From JAQBYK01 sp964499425 (GTDB lineage Bacteria > Patescibacteriota > Gracilibacteria > UBA1369 > LOWO2-01-FULL-3): DNA of 15,950 nucleotides. This document shows, in pieces, positions 6,578 to 15,233 of this stretch (position 1 is its first letter; each line of letters starts with the position of its first letter). The notes beneath the pieces are model-generated. The model saw nothing but the letters and a program-made list of their open reading frames with translations. It made no database searches and was not told the DNA's origin. Location: positions 1 to 15,950 of the forward strand of contig CAZCLD010000028.1 of assembly GCA_964499425.1 (NCBI GenBank), written 5' to 3'. The translations under genes were made by a program, and so were the position numbers.

Positions 6578-8400
6578 GTTTCGTTATCGTTTACCCCCAC
6601 CCAGATTTTTGCTGGGATGGCGCGATATCTCGTTTCTACCGGCTCGCTTGTTTTATTTCCGTCTTTGTCCGTGAGGTGCCTGTACCAAAGAACGTTGAAA
6701 CCCGTGTGCGGCTTTTCTACCTGCTTGGTTTGGCCTTCAGCTATTTTGTCGGTGTCGATGTAAACCGTTGGCCCAGGATAGTGGTAGTTCGAAAGATAGG
6801 GCCCCTCGAGTTCCACGTCCCGCCCGTCTGGTGTGCCGTAAAAAACGATATATAATTCGTAGTCGCTTTCTGTGAAGGTTTGTATGAGAATGTGCTGCTC
6901 TGTGTTGTTTTCAAATTTCAAGTCAGCACCCCCTAGATAAATTGTTGCATCAAGGCCGTCCCCTAAAACCTGTGAATAATATCTTACCGCGTACGAATGC
7001 TCGTTTCTTTCTACCACGGGCAGCCCTCCAAAGAGGACGCTTCTAAACATAGTTGTTGAAACCTGACAAATTCCACCGCCATATTCAGGAATTGTACCTT
7101 CTTTTTTAATTACCAGCTCTTTTTTGTACCCATTTCTTCCATCTACTGCCCCCAAATTTTGGTTGAATGAAAACACCTCGCCAGGCTCAATTAAGAGTCC
7201 GTTGAATTTGCTGGCGCCTGTTTTTATATTATGAACCCGGTTTGCCGGTGATCCATAATAAGATGTGTGCCCAACGGCGATTCGCTCGTTTATGCCTAGA
7301 TCTTTAAGCTCCTGAGAAACCACCACCTCAGGCGTAATCTCGATTACCGGGATGGGGACCTGCGCAATTTTGTTTGCTACGGCTGTTTCGATAGACTGCC
7401 TCAGCAGCTTTCTTTGTACTTTTCTGCCGTCGCTTCCTTTTCCTTCTATTGTGATTTCCCCTTCTTCGTTTTTATATATGTTTACTGGCTCTGGTGGACG
7501 ATCAAGCCACTGAGAAATCTCCGCATCTATGTACTGGTTAAGTTTATCCTGGTCGATTTCTATTGCCACATAATTCTCTCCCTCTAGGTTGGCCATGGGG
7601 ATATCCAGCTCTGTTTCGCCAATATATGGAAGGTTTACCCGCTGTTTTTGGACAAAGCTCACCCAGTCAAGGTGGTCCGTCAGCTTCAGGTACCAGTCGT
7701 CACTATAGATGGGATCAAGAAGTGCGAATTTATGTCTTAGGCTGTTTTTTATTTCCTCTTCTTGGGCGACCAGCATTTCTCTGGTTACCGCCGGATCAAC
7801 TTTGTCTGTTTCTAAGGGTATGTTTGTCCCCCTAAGTCGCTTTGCCCCTTCTTTTAGGCTTCTGGAGAGGGTCTTTTCGTCCAGAAGAAGCCCGCTCTTT
7901 CCGTCTAAAATCGCCAACTTGGAGCTTTCGTCAAAATAAAAGCTCGCTGATTTTGGGGCTAGCTCTTTTAGTTGAAAGCTGGTGTTGATCTGGGCTTCTA
8001 GTTTTTCGTGGTCAATTACCGCAATTATGTCTAGATCTTTTTGGGGGTAAACCTTCTGTTTAAAAAGGCCTAGAACCCCCATGTCCCTTGCGTCGGTGGC
8101 CTCTATTGTTTTGACCGTTTGCCTCGCAAAAGTTTGAACCCCCAGTTCGCTTGGTGTGAACTCCTTGGTTTTCCCGTCGTAACTTATTTTTATGGGTGTG
8201 TTGAGATATGTCTCCTCTGCTTTTTCTAGGGTTGCCAGTGCTTCGTCTGTGTCTTGATAAGAAATGTCTATGCCTGCCACGGATGTCCCTGGTGGAAGCT
8301 TACCGTGCAAGGAGATTTTGGCATAAGCAACCACCAGCGCCAGGGCTAGACCAACCACGGCACCAAGGCTTATGGCGGTTATGAGTTTTGCCTTTTTCAT
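6574..8400 (-). CDS. VanW-domain cell-surface protein
   Basis: 608 residues with an N-terminal membrane helix (8-27) and little N-terminal charge beyond KKAK, predicting a protein anchored with a large outside part. Residues about 35-200 and 205-360 look like two copies of the YoaR-type, putative peptidoglycan-binding domain that usually precedes VanW. The VanW domain lies at about 372-500, with LIEPGEVFSFNQNLG (403-417) and the diagnostic GGGICQVSTTMFRS (441-454). The C-terminus (about 545-602) resembles a G5-like beta module ending in ETRYRAIPAKIWVG. VanW is named from vancomycin-resistance clusters but its activity is not established; nothing here implies resistance. Third gene of rny-ytxH-vanW, its ATG overlapping the YtxH stop by 4 bp. 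Confidence 0.9.
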   Translation of the reverse strand: MKKAKLITAISLGAVVGLALALVVAYAKISLHGKLPPGTSVAGIDISYQDTDEALATLEKAEETYLNTPIKISYDGKTKEFTPSELGVQTFARQTVKTIEATDARDMGVLGLFKQKVYPQKDLDIIAVIDHEKLEAQINTSFQLKELAPKSASFYFDESSKLAILDGKSGLLLDEKTLSRSLKEGAKRLRGTNIPLETDKVDPAVTREMLVAQEEEIKNSLRHKFALLDPIYSDDWYLKLTDHLDWVSFVQKQRVNLPYIGETELDIPMANLEGENYVAIEIDQDKLNQYIDAEISQWLDRPPEPVNIYKNEEGEITIEGKGSDGRKVQRKLLRQSIETAVANKIAQVPIPVIEITPEVVVSQELKDLGINERIAVGHTSYYGSPANRVHNIKTGASKFNGLLIEPGEVFSFNQNLGAVDGRNGYKKELVIKKEGTIPEYGGGICQVSTTMFRSVLFGGLPVVERNEHSYAVRYYSQVLGDGLDATIYLGGADLKFENNTEQHILIQTFTESDYELYIVFYGTPDGRDVELEGPYLSNYHYPGPTVYIDTDKIAEGQTKQVEKPHTGFNVLWYRHLTDKDGNKTSEPVETRYRAIPAKIWVGVNDNET

Positions 8401-8666
8401 TCTAGGTGTTCATTGGGGATCTTTTTTGCATCTTCCTCTCGCCTCTTTTTTTTCTTAAGGCCAATCAGCTTTTTGAATCTGCTGAAAAACACTTTCGAAG
8501 AGGTTTTGGTGGCCTTTGCCATTTCTTGGATCTCTTTTCTTGTTTCTTTCCCTTTTTTGGGCGCAATTGTAGCACCCAGCACAGACCCTATGGCGCCTCC
8601 GATTACGGCCCCCATTAAAACCTTGTCCCAAACCTTCTTTTTGTCCTTCTTGTTTTCATCTGCCAT
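8397..8666 (-). CDS. YtxH-like small membrane protein
   Basis: 89 residues: a very basic/acidic N-terminus (ADENKKDKKK), one glycine-zipper-like membrane segment (about 17-34, GAVIGGAIGSVLGATIAP), then KKGKETRKEI as seen in YtxH/general-stress small proteins, and a Lys-rich tail. The family is widespread, small and poorly understood, often stress-linked in Firmicutes. It sits 10 bp after rny and overlaps the VanW gene (ATGA), so it is the middle gene of a three-gene unit. The YtxH label rests on pattern resemblance only. Confidence 0.75.
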   Translation of the reverse strand: MADENKKDKKKVWDKVLMGAVIGGAIGSVLGATIAPKKGKETRKEIQEMAKATKTSSKVFFSRFKKLIGLKKKKRREEDAKKIPNEHLE

Positions 8667-8676
8667 TTTTTGATGG

Positions 8677-10218
8677 TTATTTTGCTGTTTCGGTGTGTTT
8701 TATTCTTCTTATTACGTTGACCTTTATCTTTCCTGGGTATGTTATGTTTTCCTCTATTGTCCCCGCTAGGTCTTTTGCCATTCCTTTGAGCTTTTGGTCG
8801 TCTATGGTTTCGGGGTCAACCATTACCCGAACCTCTCTTCCTGCTGAGATGGCGTATGCTCTTTTGACGCCCTCTAGGCCTTCTGCTGTCTGTTCAAGCG
8901 CTTTGATTCTTTGGATGTATTTGTCGAACGATTCTTGCCTTGCCCCTGGCCGTCCAGCCGAAACCGCGTCGGCCGCCTTTACGATTAGTGCCTCTGGTGT
9001 TTCCTGCGGAATAGCGTCGTGGTGTGTCCAGGCCGCGTGTATCTCTTCTTTAGAGAATCCGTATTTCTCCATTATCTTTTTAGAGAGCACGTCGTGTGTG
9101 TCGGTTGTTTCGGGGTCTTGGTCTATCGCCTTGCCCAGGTCGTGAAGAAACCCGCCCACCTTACAAATTCCTATATCGAGGCCCAGCTCGCTCCCAAGCA
9201 TTGTTGCAACCCAGCCCACCTCCATGGAGTGCATCATTATGTTTTGACCGTAGCTCGTCCTGTATTTGAGGCGCCCCACTATTCTACAAAAGTCCTTGTT
9301 GTCGTGTTTTACACCCATTTTTATTAATCCTTTTTTTCCGAGCTCGTATAGCTCCTCGTCCGTCTCTTTTTCTGCGGCCTTTATTGTTTTTCGCACAATC
9401 CCGGGATCAATTCCCCCCCTGGTTTTAACCAGTTTTTCTATTGTTTTTTGTGCAATTCTTCTTTGAACCATGTTGAAGGCCGAAAGACTTATCGTGTTGG
9501 GCAGGTCGTTAAAGACAATGTCTACGTCAAGGTGTTTTTCAAGCTCTTCTATGTTCTGCGCGTTTTTTCCAACAACCTTCCCCTTTATCTGGTCTTTTGG
9601 GACCTTAACGTTCACGGCCCTTGTTTCTACTGATGTTGGCGAACATAGCCGCTGCAACACATTTACAATGTGTTTTCTTGCTATGCGGTTCGCGTTTTCT
9701 TTTAGGCCCTCCTCTGCTTTCGCTAGCCTTTCCCCGCTTTCTGACTCGAGCTCTGCCCGGTACTTTGTTATTATTTCTTCTTTTAGTTGGCCTGTTTGTG
9801 TGCCACTTTTTTGCGCTAGGCGGTCAAGCGTCTCCTTGTCTCCTTTTTTAATTGCGTCTCTCCTCTCGGCTGTTTCTGCCTTGGTGCTTTTTATTGTCTC
9901 TAAGACCTGGCTGTTTCTTTCTTCTCTCTTTTTTACAATTTTTTCCTTCTGTTCTAGGGAGCTTTTTAGTTTTGTTATTCGTTCTTCTCGCTTAGCCTTT
10001 TCTTGTGCAAGCCTGGTTTTTTTCTTTTCCACATACTCTCGTGTTTCCGTCTTAATTTTGCTCGCTTCTTCGTTGCTCTTTTGAACCCTTTCTGTTGCGC
10101 TTTTTTCCTTTTTTTCTAAATTTATAAAATCCTTCCCCCGTAAGAGAATTATGCTTACCCCCAGCCCCGCAGCCACCCCCGCGCCAATGGCCACAATATT
10201 TAGTATTAAATCATTCAT
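8677..10218 (-). CDS. rny: Ribonuclease Y
   Basis: RNase Y is a membrane-tethered endoribonuclease that starts mRNA decay. The 513-residue product is the normal length and order: membrane helix (about 5-26), long charged coiled coil (about 33-190), KH RNA-binding domain (205-265), HD hydrolase domain (about 325-425) and C-terminal domain. Catalytic residues are present: His330 in HSMEVG, His359-Asp360 in FLHDLGKA, His399-His400-Asp401, and ADAVSAGRPGAR (416-427). The KH loop reads GKNA (217-220) where the family usually has GREG, so the last Gly of GxxG is replaced. Transcribed from a promoter about 100 nt upstream; followed by the YtxH-like and VanW genes. It divides the window with the RicT-family gene, its likely modulator. 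Confidence 0.96.
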   Translation of the reverse strand: MNDLILNIVAIGAGVAAGLGVSIILLRGKDFINLEKKEKSATERVQKSNEEASKIKTETREYVEKKKTRLAQEKAKREERITKLKSSLEQKEKIVKKREERNSQVLETIKSTKAETAERRDAIKKGDKETLDRLAQKSGTQTGQLKEEIITKYRAELESESGERLAKAEEGLKENANRIARKHIVNVLQRLCSPTSVETRAVNVKVPKDQIKGKVVGKNAQNIEELEKHLDVDIVFNDLPNTISLSAFNMVQRRIAQKTIEKLVKTRGGIDPGIVRKTIKAAEKETDEELYELGKKGLIKMGVKHDNKDFCRIVGRLKYRTSYGQNIMMHSMEVGWVATMLGSELGLDIGICKVGGFLHDLGKAIDQDPETTDTHDVLSKKIMEKYGFSKEEIHAAWTHHDAIPQETPEALIVKAADAVSAGRPGARQESFDKYIQRIKALEQTAEGLEGVKRAYAISAGREVRVMVDPETIDDQKLKGMAKDLAGTIEENITYPGKIKVNVIRRIKHTETAK

Positions 10219-10286
10219 ATATCTTGTTTACGATACGCCTTTTTGCACAATTTTTGAACGTTTTTTACTCTGTTTTTTTCTTTGAA

Positions 10287-10301
10287 AAGCCTTTTTGGCT
10301 T
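10287..10301. other. Small inverted repeat in the rny leader
   Basis: AAGCC, five Ts, GGCTT: a 5-bp stem and 5-nt loop lying inside the predicted rny 5' untranslated region. It is too weak to call a terminator or attenuator. The rest of the 239-bp spacer 10219-10457 is AT-rich and holds the two divergent promoters listed separately; I see no ORF in it. Confidence 0.25.
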
Positions 10302-10325
10302 GCACTTCAGCGTATGTGGATGTTT

Positions 10326-10354
10326 ATAATAAGATTGTTTTAATTTTTTGTAAA
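10326..10354 (-). promoter_or_regulatory. Sigma70-type promoter of rny-ytxH-vanW
   Basis: On the minus strand TTTACA (10354-10349) and TATTAT (10331-10326), each 5 of 6 to consensus, are separated by exactly 17 bp. Predicted transcript start near 10319 gives a leader of about 100 nt before the rny ATG. That is long for this compact window and leaves room for feedback by RNase Y on its own message. Confidence 0.65.
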
Positions 10355-10399
10355 CCCCCTTTAACTGCAAGTTAAATTATATTTAATAATAAAATAGTA

Positions 10400-10427
10400 T
10401 TGTTTTGAGTACAATTCTTTATATAAT
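10400..10427 (+). promoter_or_regulatory. Sigma70-type promoter of dnaN-mfd
   Basis: TTGTTT at 10400-10405, a 16-bp spacer and a perfect TATAAT at 10422-10427. Predicted start near 10434 leaves about 24 nt before the dnaN ATG, with no Shine-Dalgarno in it. The upstream flank (10365-10400) is nearly pure A/T and could act as an UP-like element. Confidence 0.7.
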
Positions 10428-10457
10428 GGGGCTGGCTTTTAAAGAACAGTAAATATT

Positions 10458-11564
10458 ATGAAACTTTTCTGTACACAGAAAGATTTGGACTACGCCATTA
10501 ATATTGTTAATAAGGCGATTAGTCCAAACAACACGCTGCCTGTGTTAAACAACATTTTGATCAAGGCTGAAGGCAAAAAGCTGTATTTTTCTTCTACAAA
10601 CCTGGAGGTTGCCATTAGTTGTCAAATTGATGCGGACGTTAGGGGGGAAGGGGCCATAACGGTTCCCGCAAAGCTTATAACGGGCTATGTTTCTCTTTTA
10701 ACAGACGAGAAGGTTGAATTAAGCGTTGTTGATGGCGTTAGCCTGGCGGTTACCTCTTCTAGCTCAAGCACGAAAATAAAATGCATAAGCGCAGACGAAT
10801 TTCCGTTAATTCCAAAGGTTGAAAAAGGGCAAGAGTTTAGCGTTAAAGTCGACGACATACACGAAGCAATAACGGAGACGGTTTTTGCGGCGGCTTCGAA
10901 CACATCAAGGCCTGTTTTGTCAGGAGTTTTGATGGTTTCGGGTGGGGGCGGCGTTAAGCTTGTTGCCACCGATAGTTATCGACTAGCCGAAAGAGCTGTA
11001 AAAGCCGTTAAAAAGCCAACCGGAGACGTTTCTTGTATAGTTCCTGCGAGAACCATGGTTGAGCTTTCCAAGATTGCGAGCAAGGCGGAGGCGAAAGAGG
11101 TTAAAGTAAACGTTTCAAAGAACCAGGTTTTATTCTCAATTGATGGGATCGAGCTTATTTCGAGGCTTATAGAGGGGCGGTTTCCTGATTACGAAAAAAT
11201 AATTCCGAAGGACTCCAAAACCAGCTTGGTTGTTTCCGTGGAAGACCTTTCGCTTGTTCTTAAAAGGGTTAGCTTGTTTGCGAGAGAAAACAATAACAGC
11301 GTAAAAATTAGCGTTACAAACGACGGAAAGATGATTGTTTCCTCTGAAGAAACGAAGGTTGGCGAAGAAAAGGCCGAATTGCCGGTCAAAATAGAAGGAG
11401 ATAACAACAAAATATCGCTTAACGCGCAGTACCTTTTGGACGTTTTGACATATGTAAGTGACGACAAAGTATCTTTTCTGATAAACGACAAAACCGCGCC
11501 CGCAGTAATTAGGCCGGTTAAGGAAGAGAACTATGTTTATGTAATAATGCCTCTAAAGATTTAG
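10458..11564 (+). CDS. dnaN: DNA polymerase III beta subunit (sliding clamp)
   Basis: The beta clamp is a ring-shaped dimer that tethers the polymerase and many repair proteins to DNA. 368 residues is normal (E. coli 366). Three repeated clamp domains of about 120 residues are visible: start KLFCTQKDLDYAINIVNKAI, the internal ATDSYRLAERAV (about 169-180), the SRLIEGRFPDYEKIIP segment (about 234-249), and the C-terminal YVYVIMPLKI, matching the usual MP-[ML]-[RK] end beside the peptide-binding cleft. It lies under its own promoter and is followed by mfd after 5 bp. dnaA is not adjacent, unlike the common dnaA-dnaN order; delta' (holB), which helps load this clamp, is elsewhere in the window. 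Confidence 0.97.
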   Translation: MKLFCTQKDLDYAINIVNKAISPNNTLPVLNNILIKAEGKKLYFSSTNLEVAISCQIDADVRGEGAITVPAKLITGYVSLLTDEKVELSVVDGVSLAVTSSSSSTKIKCISADEFPLIPKVEKGQEFSVKVDDIHEAITETVFAAASNTSRPVLSGVLMVSGGGGVKLVATDSYRLAERAVKAVKKPTGDVSCIVPARTMVELSKIASKAEAKEVKVNVSKNQVLFSIDGIELISRLIEGRFPDYEKIIPKDSKTSLVVSVEDLSLVLKRVSLFARENNNSVKISVTNDGKMIVSSEETKVGEEKAELPVKIEGDNNKISLNAQYLLDVLTYVSDDKVSFLINDKTAPAVIRPVKEENYVYVIMPLKI

Positions 11565-11569
11565 GGTTT

Positions 11570-14500
11570 ATGAGGAATATCATTTCCTATTTTCCTAAAG
11601 AAGAGCTCGAGAGGGCTACCAGCCTTTTTAGGAAAAGCAAAAAAAAGAATGTTACGTTTTCTGGAGCGGGAAACAGTTCGTCGAAGGCGATGGTTTTAAG
11701 CGACATTTTTCGCAATGGTGGTGCGTCGGGAGGAAACACCCTGTGGATTGTTTCAGACAATAGTGAACAAAACCTGGTCAAAAAAGCCCTTACCGTGTGG
11801 AGCGACAGGACCGTTTTTTTATATACAAAGCGCCTAGACGAGGAGCTCTTGGCCTTTCCTACTGCCCGAGAATTTGAGAGAACCAGGGGGCTAGAGAGGG
11901 CAGAGTTTGTTTCAAGGATGCTTGTTAACAAGGGGGCCGTGTTTGTTATAGACTTTGCGTCTTTACTTGAAAAGTTCCCAGCCCCGGAGGAGCTTCTGAA
12001 AGGGAGGACAACCATAAAAACGGGGGAGGAGCTTGATCCAGTTAGGTTTATTGAGGGGCTGGTTTCGATGGGCTATGAGGTTGCCGAAGATGAAAACCTG
12101 TCGAAGGGAGAGTATTTTCGTGTAGGCGATAGCCTTTTGATTAGGCCCATAAACGAAGGGGCGACTCTTAGGGTTGAAATTGGTTTTGACAAGGTTGAGA
12201 AGATTTCCAGGGTGTCAGAGAAAGGCGAGACCACCGTTAAGAGGCTCGACATTTTTCCTGTTGACTATGACGAGGAGGTGCAAAGCGTGATAGACATTCT
12301 TGACGAGGACAGCCTTGTCGTTGATGACGAGGTTGACGTTGTAGACGAGTTTTACGAGCCCTGGAATGGGTTTATGGAGGCGGCTGCCAACAAGTGCTCG
12401 ACAATTTCTTTTACACCCTTTAACGACGACGTTGCGAATCATGAACACCTGCACTTCTTGTCTGTACTTAAATACAGGACGGCCTACGATTTTGCGAACG
12501 ACCTTCGGGACAAGATCAACGCTAGTTGGAAGACGTTAATTTTTACCAAGAACCCAAAGAAACTGCGTGCGCTATTGGTTGATCAAGCGGTTCCTTTTCG
12601 AATAGGCCTTGATAGCGATGGGTTTTCGCGGTCGTCAGTTTTTATAATTAATGTGGAAAAAGAAGATCGTTTTCCACAATCTTTTCAGGCGCCTGTTCAA
12701 AAGATAAATCTTTTAACAGACGTTGACCTTGCTTTTGTTCGCGAAGAAAAGAAGAGGGTGAGTAGTCGAAATGTCTTTGATGATTTTTTGACTAGCCTTA
12801 AAATGGGCGACTATGTTGTTCACTCAGACCACGGGATAGCCAAGTTCTTAGGCCTGGACAAAAAGACCGTGGACGAGGTGACGAAGGAGTATTTGAAACT
12901 TGGGTATGCCCAAAACGACAAACTTTTTGTCCCAATTGACCAGGCAGACAAGGTTAATAAATATATTGGCTCCGAGGAGCTAATGCCAAAGCTGACCAGG
13001 CTTGGTAGCGCAGAGTGGAACACGATTACGAATAAAGTTAGGAAGGAGACACAAAAAATTGCGAAGGAACTTCTCAAGCTCTATGCCGAAAGAAAGGCCG
13101 CAAAGGGTTTTAATTTTAAATCAGACAATGACTTGCAAGATGAATTTGAAGAGACCTTTCCCTATGATGAGACGCCAGGCCAGATCAAGGCAATCAATGA
13201 TGTAAAGGAAGACATGGAAAGCCAGCAGCCCATGGACCGCTTAATATGTGGAGATGTGGGCTTTGGAAAAACGGAGGTTGCCATGAGGGCGGCCTTTAAG
13301 GCTGTTCAAAGCGGCAAACAGGTTGCGGTTATTTCGCCGATAACGATTTTAGCCGATCAGCACTACAAATCTTTTGGCAAAAGAATGGGGCCGCTAAATG
13401 TTCGGGTGGAAATGCTTAGTCGTTTTCGGTCCGGAAAAGAGCAGCGAGAAATTCTGGAGAAACTTAAGAAGGGAGAGCTAGACATAGTAATAGGTACGCA
13501 TCGTTTGTTGCAGCCCGACATCAAGTTTAAAAACCTGGGACTGGTTGTTATAGATGAGGAGCAAAGGTTTGGTGTAAAGCAAAAAGAAAAGTTAACCGAA
13601 ATGAGAAAGGAGGTGGACATTCTTACCCTAACAGCCACCCCTATTCCGAGAACTCTAAACATTTGTCTTAACAAATTGAGGGATATTACCACCATTACAA
13701 CGCCGCCATTCGGGCGACTACCCGTGATAACCGAAGTCCGGAAGTATTCTCCAAGCCTGGTAAGAGAGGCTATTTTGAGAGAGATCGAAAGGGATGGGCA
13801 GGTTTATTTTTTGCACAACCGGGTTCAAACCATAGACAGTTTTGCGCAGAAGCTTCGTGAGCTGGTGCCAGAGGCCAAGATCGGTGTTGCCCATGGAAAA
13901 CTTGGAAGTGGGGATTTGGAGGAGAGGGTGATGGGCTTCAAAAACCACGACTTTAACGTCTTGGTTAGCTCGACAATTATTGAAAACGGAATAGACCTGT
14001 CGAATGCGAATACCCTTATTGTGAACATGGCTGAGAAATTTGGGCTTTCACAGCTTTATCAGCTGCGAGGTCGTGTGGGACGTGGAAAAAGGCAAGCCTA
14101 TGCATACTTTTTGTATCATGGGCAACGGTTGAAGCTAGATGCAAAGAAAAGGCTTCGGGCGATTGTAGAGGCTTCTGATCTTGGAAGCGGATTTCAGATT
14201 GCGATGAAAGACCTGGAAATACGGGGGGCTGGAGACATTCTTGGCGCCAATCAGCATGGGGTAATAAACGTGGTGGGCGTGGCACACTTTATGAGAATGT
14301 TAAACAAAGCGGTAGAGGATCTCAAGGCTGGTCGTGTTCTTGAGGGAGAAGAGGAGGTCAAGGATGTTTCGATAGAATTGCCCCTTCCTTCCTATGTTCC
14401 AGATAGCTATATCCCTGAATCAAAGGATAAAATTGCGGCTTATCAAAAATTGTCAGCTGCTGATACCTTGGAGTATTTGGATGAAGTAGAAAAGGACCTG

Positions 14501-14833
14501 GTGGAAGATTACGGGCGAATGCCTAGAGAGGTTGTGAACCTATTTAGAATAATTGAGCTTAAAATCTTGGCGAAAAGGGCTTCGCTGATTAACGTTAAGG
14601 CCGAAACCGTTCCGATGAGCAAGGAAAAGGAAATTGTTTTATATATGTCTGGAAGAGTGAAGCCTGCGAACATTGTAAACCTACTTGAGCACAACTCTAG
14701 GTGGCAAATCACAGGACACAAGCTGAGGGCTAACGTTAAGGACTTGGGGGCTGACTGGTTTGAAGGGTTGAAAAAATCCATAAAGAAGCTTGGAGAAAAG
14801 GCCAAACATGGTGCGAGGAAGAAAACAAAATAA
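11570..14833 (+). CDS. mfd: Transcription-repair coupling factor Mfd
   Basis: Mfd removes RNA polymerase stalled at DNA lesions and recruits UvrA for excision repair. 1087 residues (E. coli 1148). The N-terminal UvrB-like module keeps a decayed nucleotide loop (SGAGNSSSKA, about 31-40). The RNA-polymerase-interacting domain starts at DYVVHSDHGIAKFLGL (about 414-429). The RecG-like motor has Walker A GDVGFGKT (about 561-568), DEEQ box VVIDEEQRFG (about 658-667), TATPIPRT, SSTIIENGID and QLYQLRGRVGRG, followed by the translocation motif region and a TRCF C-terminal domain (about 950-1050). The tail is Lys-rich. Second gene after dnaN with 5 bp between. A weak GGG lies 4-6 nt before the ATG. It converges with the orphan gene downstream, stop codons 5 bp apart. 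Confidence 0.97.
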   Translation: MRNIISYFPKEELERATSLFRKSKKKNVTFSGAGNSSSKAMVLSDIFRNGGASGGNTLWIVSDNSEQNLVKKALTVWSDRTVFLYTKRLDEELLAFPTAREFERTRGLERAEFVSRMLVNKGAVFVIDFASLLEKFPAPEELLKGRTTIKTGEELDPVRFIEGLVSMGYEVAEDENLSKGEYFRVGDSLLIRPINEGATLRVEIGFDKVEKISRVSEKGETTVKRLDIFPVDYDEEVQSVIDILDEDSLVVDDEVDVVDEFYEPWNGFMEAAANKCSTISFTPFNDDVANHEHLHFLSVLKYRTAYDFANDLRDKINASWKTLIFTKNPKKLRALLVDQAVPFRIGLDSDGFSRSSVFIINVEKEDRFPQSFQAPVQKINLLTDVDLAFVREEKKRVSSRNVFDDFLTSLKMGDYVVHSDHGIAKFLGLDKKTVDEVTKEYLKLGYAQNDKLFVPIDQADKVNKYIGSEELMPKLTRLGSAEWNTITNKVRKETQKIAKELLKLYAERKAAKGFNFKSDNDLQDEFEETFPYDETPGQIKAINDVKEDMESQQPMDRLICGDVGFGKTEVAMRAAFKAVQSGKQVAVISPITILADQHYKSFGKRMGPLNVRVEMLSRFRSGKEQREILEKLKKGELDIVIGTHRLLQPDIKFKNLGLVVIDEEQRFGVKQKEKLTEMRKEVDILTLTATPIPRTLNICLNKLRDITTITTPPFGRLPVITEVRKYSPSLVREAILREIERDGQVYFLHNRVQTIDSFAQKLRELVPEAKIGVAHGKLGSGDLEERVMGFKNHDFNVLVSSTIIENGIDLSNANTLIVNMAEKFGLSQLYQLRGRVGRGKRQAYAYFLYHGQRLKLDAKKRLRAIVEASDLGSGFQIAMKDLEIRGAGDILGANQHGVINVVGVAHFMRMLNKAVEDLKAGRVLEGEEEVKDVSIELPLPSYVPDSYIPESKDKIAAYQKLSAADTLEYLDEVEKDLVEDYGRMPREVVNLFRIIELKILAKRASLINVKAETVPMSKEKEIVLYMSGRVKPANIVNLLEHNSRWQITGHKLRANVKDLGADWFEGLKKSIKKLGEKAKHGARKKTK

Positions 14834-14838
14834 CAGCC

Positions 14839-15201
14839 CTAGCTTGCTGCGCTTACGGCAGCAAAACATTCCAGCGCTACTTGCCTAGAAATGGGTGCAG
14901 GGTACGTCGTAGGCCGCTCCTCCTCTCCGGGAAACTTTTGGTGCATTACCAAGTCGCTTGCCAACCCCCGGATTCTGCCTAGGTGGGCGCCAAGGTCGTG
15001 GCTTAGCAGGAGGGCCTGTAAGTCCCCAGCAACCAACTTGCCCTTTAGGGCTTGCTGAATCTGAAATCGGACCTGTTCATGGCTGATTGTTGGAGGTGGG
15101 CCAGCCGTGGCCTCTACTTCCGCAGCCCTAGTATCTGCCTCTGCCTTGGAGGGGGCAAGGGCTCGGATGAAATCATCTCGCCTGGCCATGTCTCCATCCA
15201 C
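14839..15201 (-). CDS. Orphan protein, C-terminal ORF of the same frame-broken gene
   Basis: 120 residues from an internal ATG at 15201, but the frame is open without interruption back to 15270, right through the C8 run, with stops (TGA, TAA) just upstream of it. It therefore most likely encodes the C-terminal two thirds of the protein begun at 15464 rather than starting on its own: there is no promoter or ribosome site before 15201. The sequence has an Ala/Glu-rich linker (about 20-35), helical segments (HEQVRFQIQQALKGK; DLQALLLSHDLGAHLGRIRG) and an Ala-rich end. No known domain is recognised. It converges on mfd. Confidence 0.55.
   Translation of the reverse strand: MDGDMARRDDFIRALAPSKAEADTRAAEVEATAGPPPTISHEQVRFQIQQALKGKLVAGDLQALLLSHDLGAHLGRIRGLASDLVMHQKFPGEEERPTTYPAPISRQVALECFAAVSAAS
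14844..14864. terminator. Weak hairpin at the mfd/orphan-gene convergence
   Basis: TTGCTGC (14844-14850), a 7-nt loop and GCAGCAA (14858-14864) form a 7-bp stem 11 bp beyond the mfd stop and within the last codons of the opposing gene. It is not followed by a T-run in either direction, so intrinsic termination is doubtful. Confidence 0.3.
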
Positions 15202-15233
15202 GGTGGAGAAGAATTGTTGACGATGTCCAGTTG

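Noticed and set aside
6574..8400. Vancomycin resistance
   Set aside because: The VanW domain alone has no proven role in resistance and no vanA/H/X-type genes are present.
10315..10323. TGTGGATGT as a DnaA box / origin signal
   Set aside because: Only 7 of 9 match and a single copy, with no cluster and no adjacent dnaA.
14844..14864. Strong bidirectional terminator between mfd and the orphan gene
   Set aside because: The stem is short and lacks a T-run on either side; kept only as a low-confidence feature.
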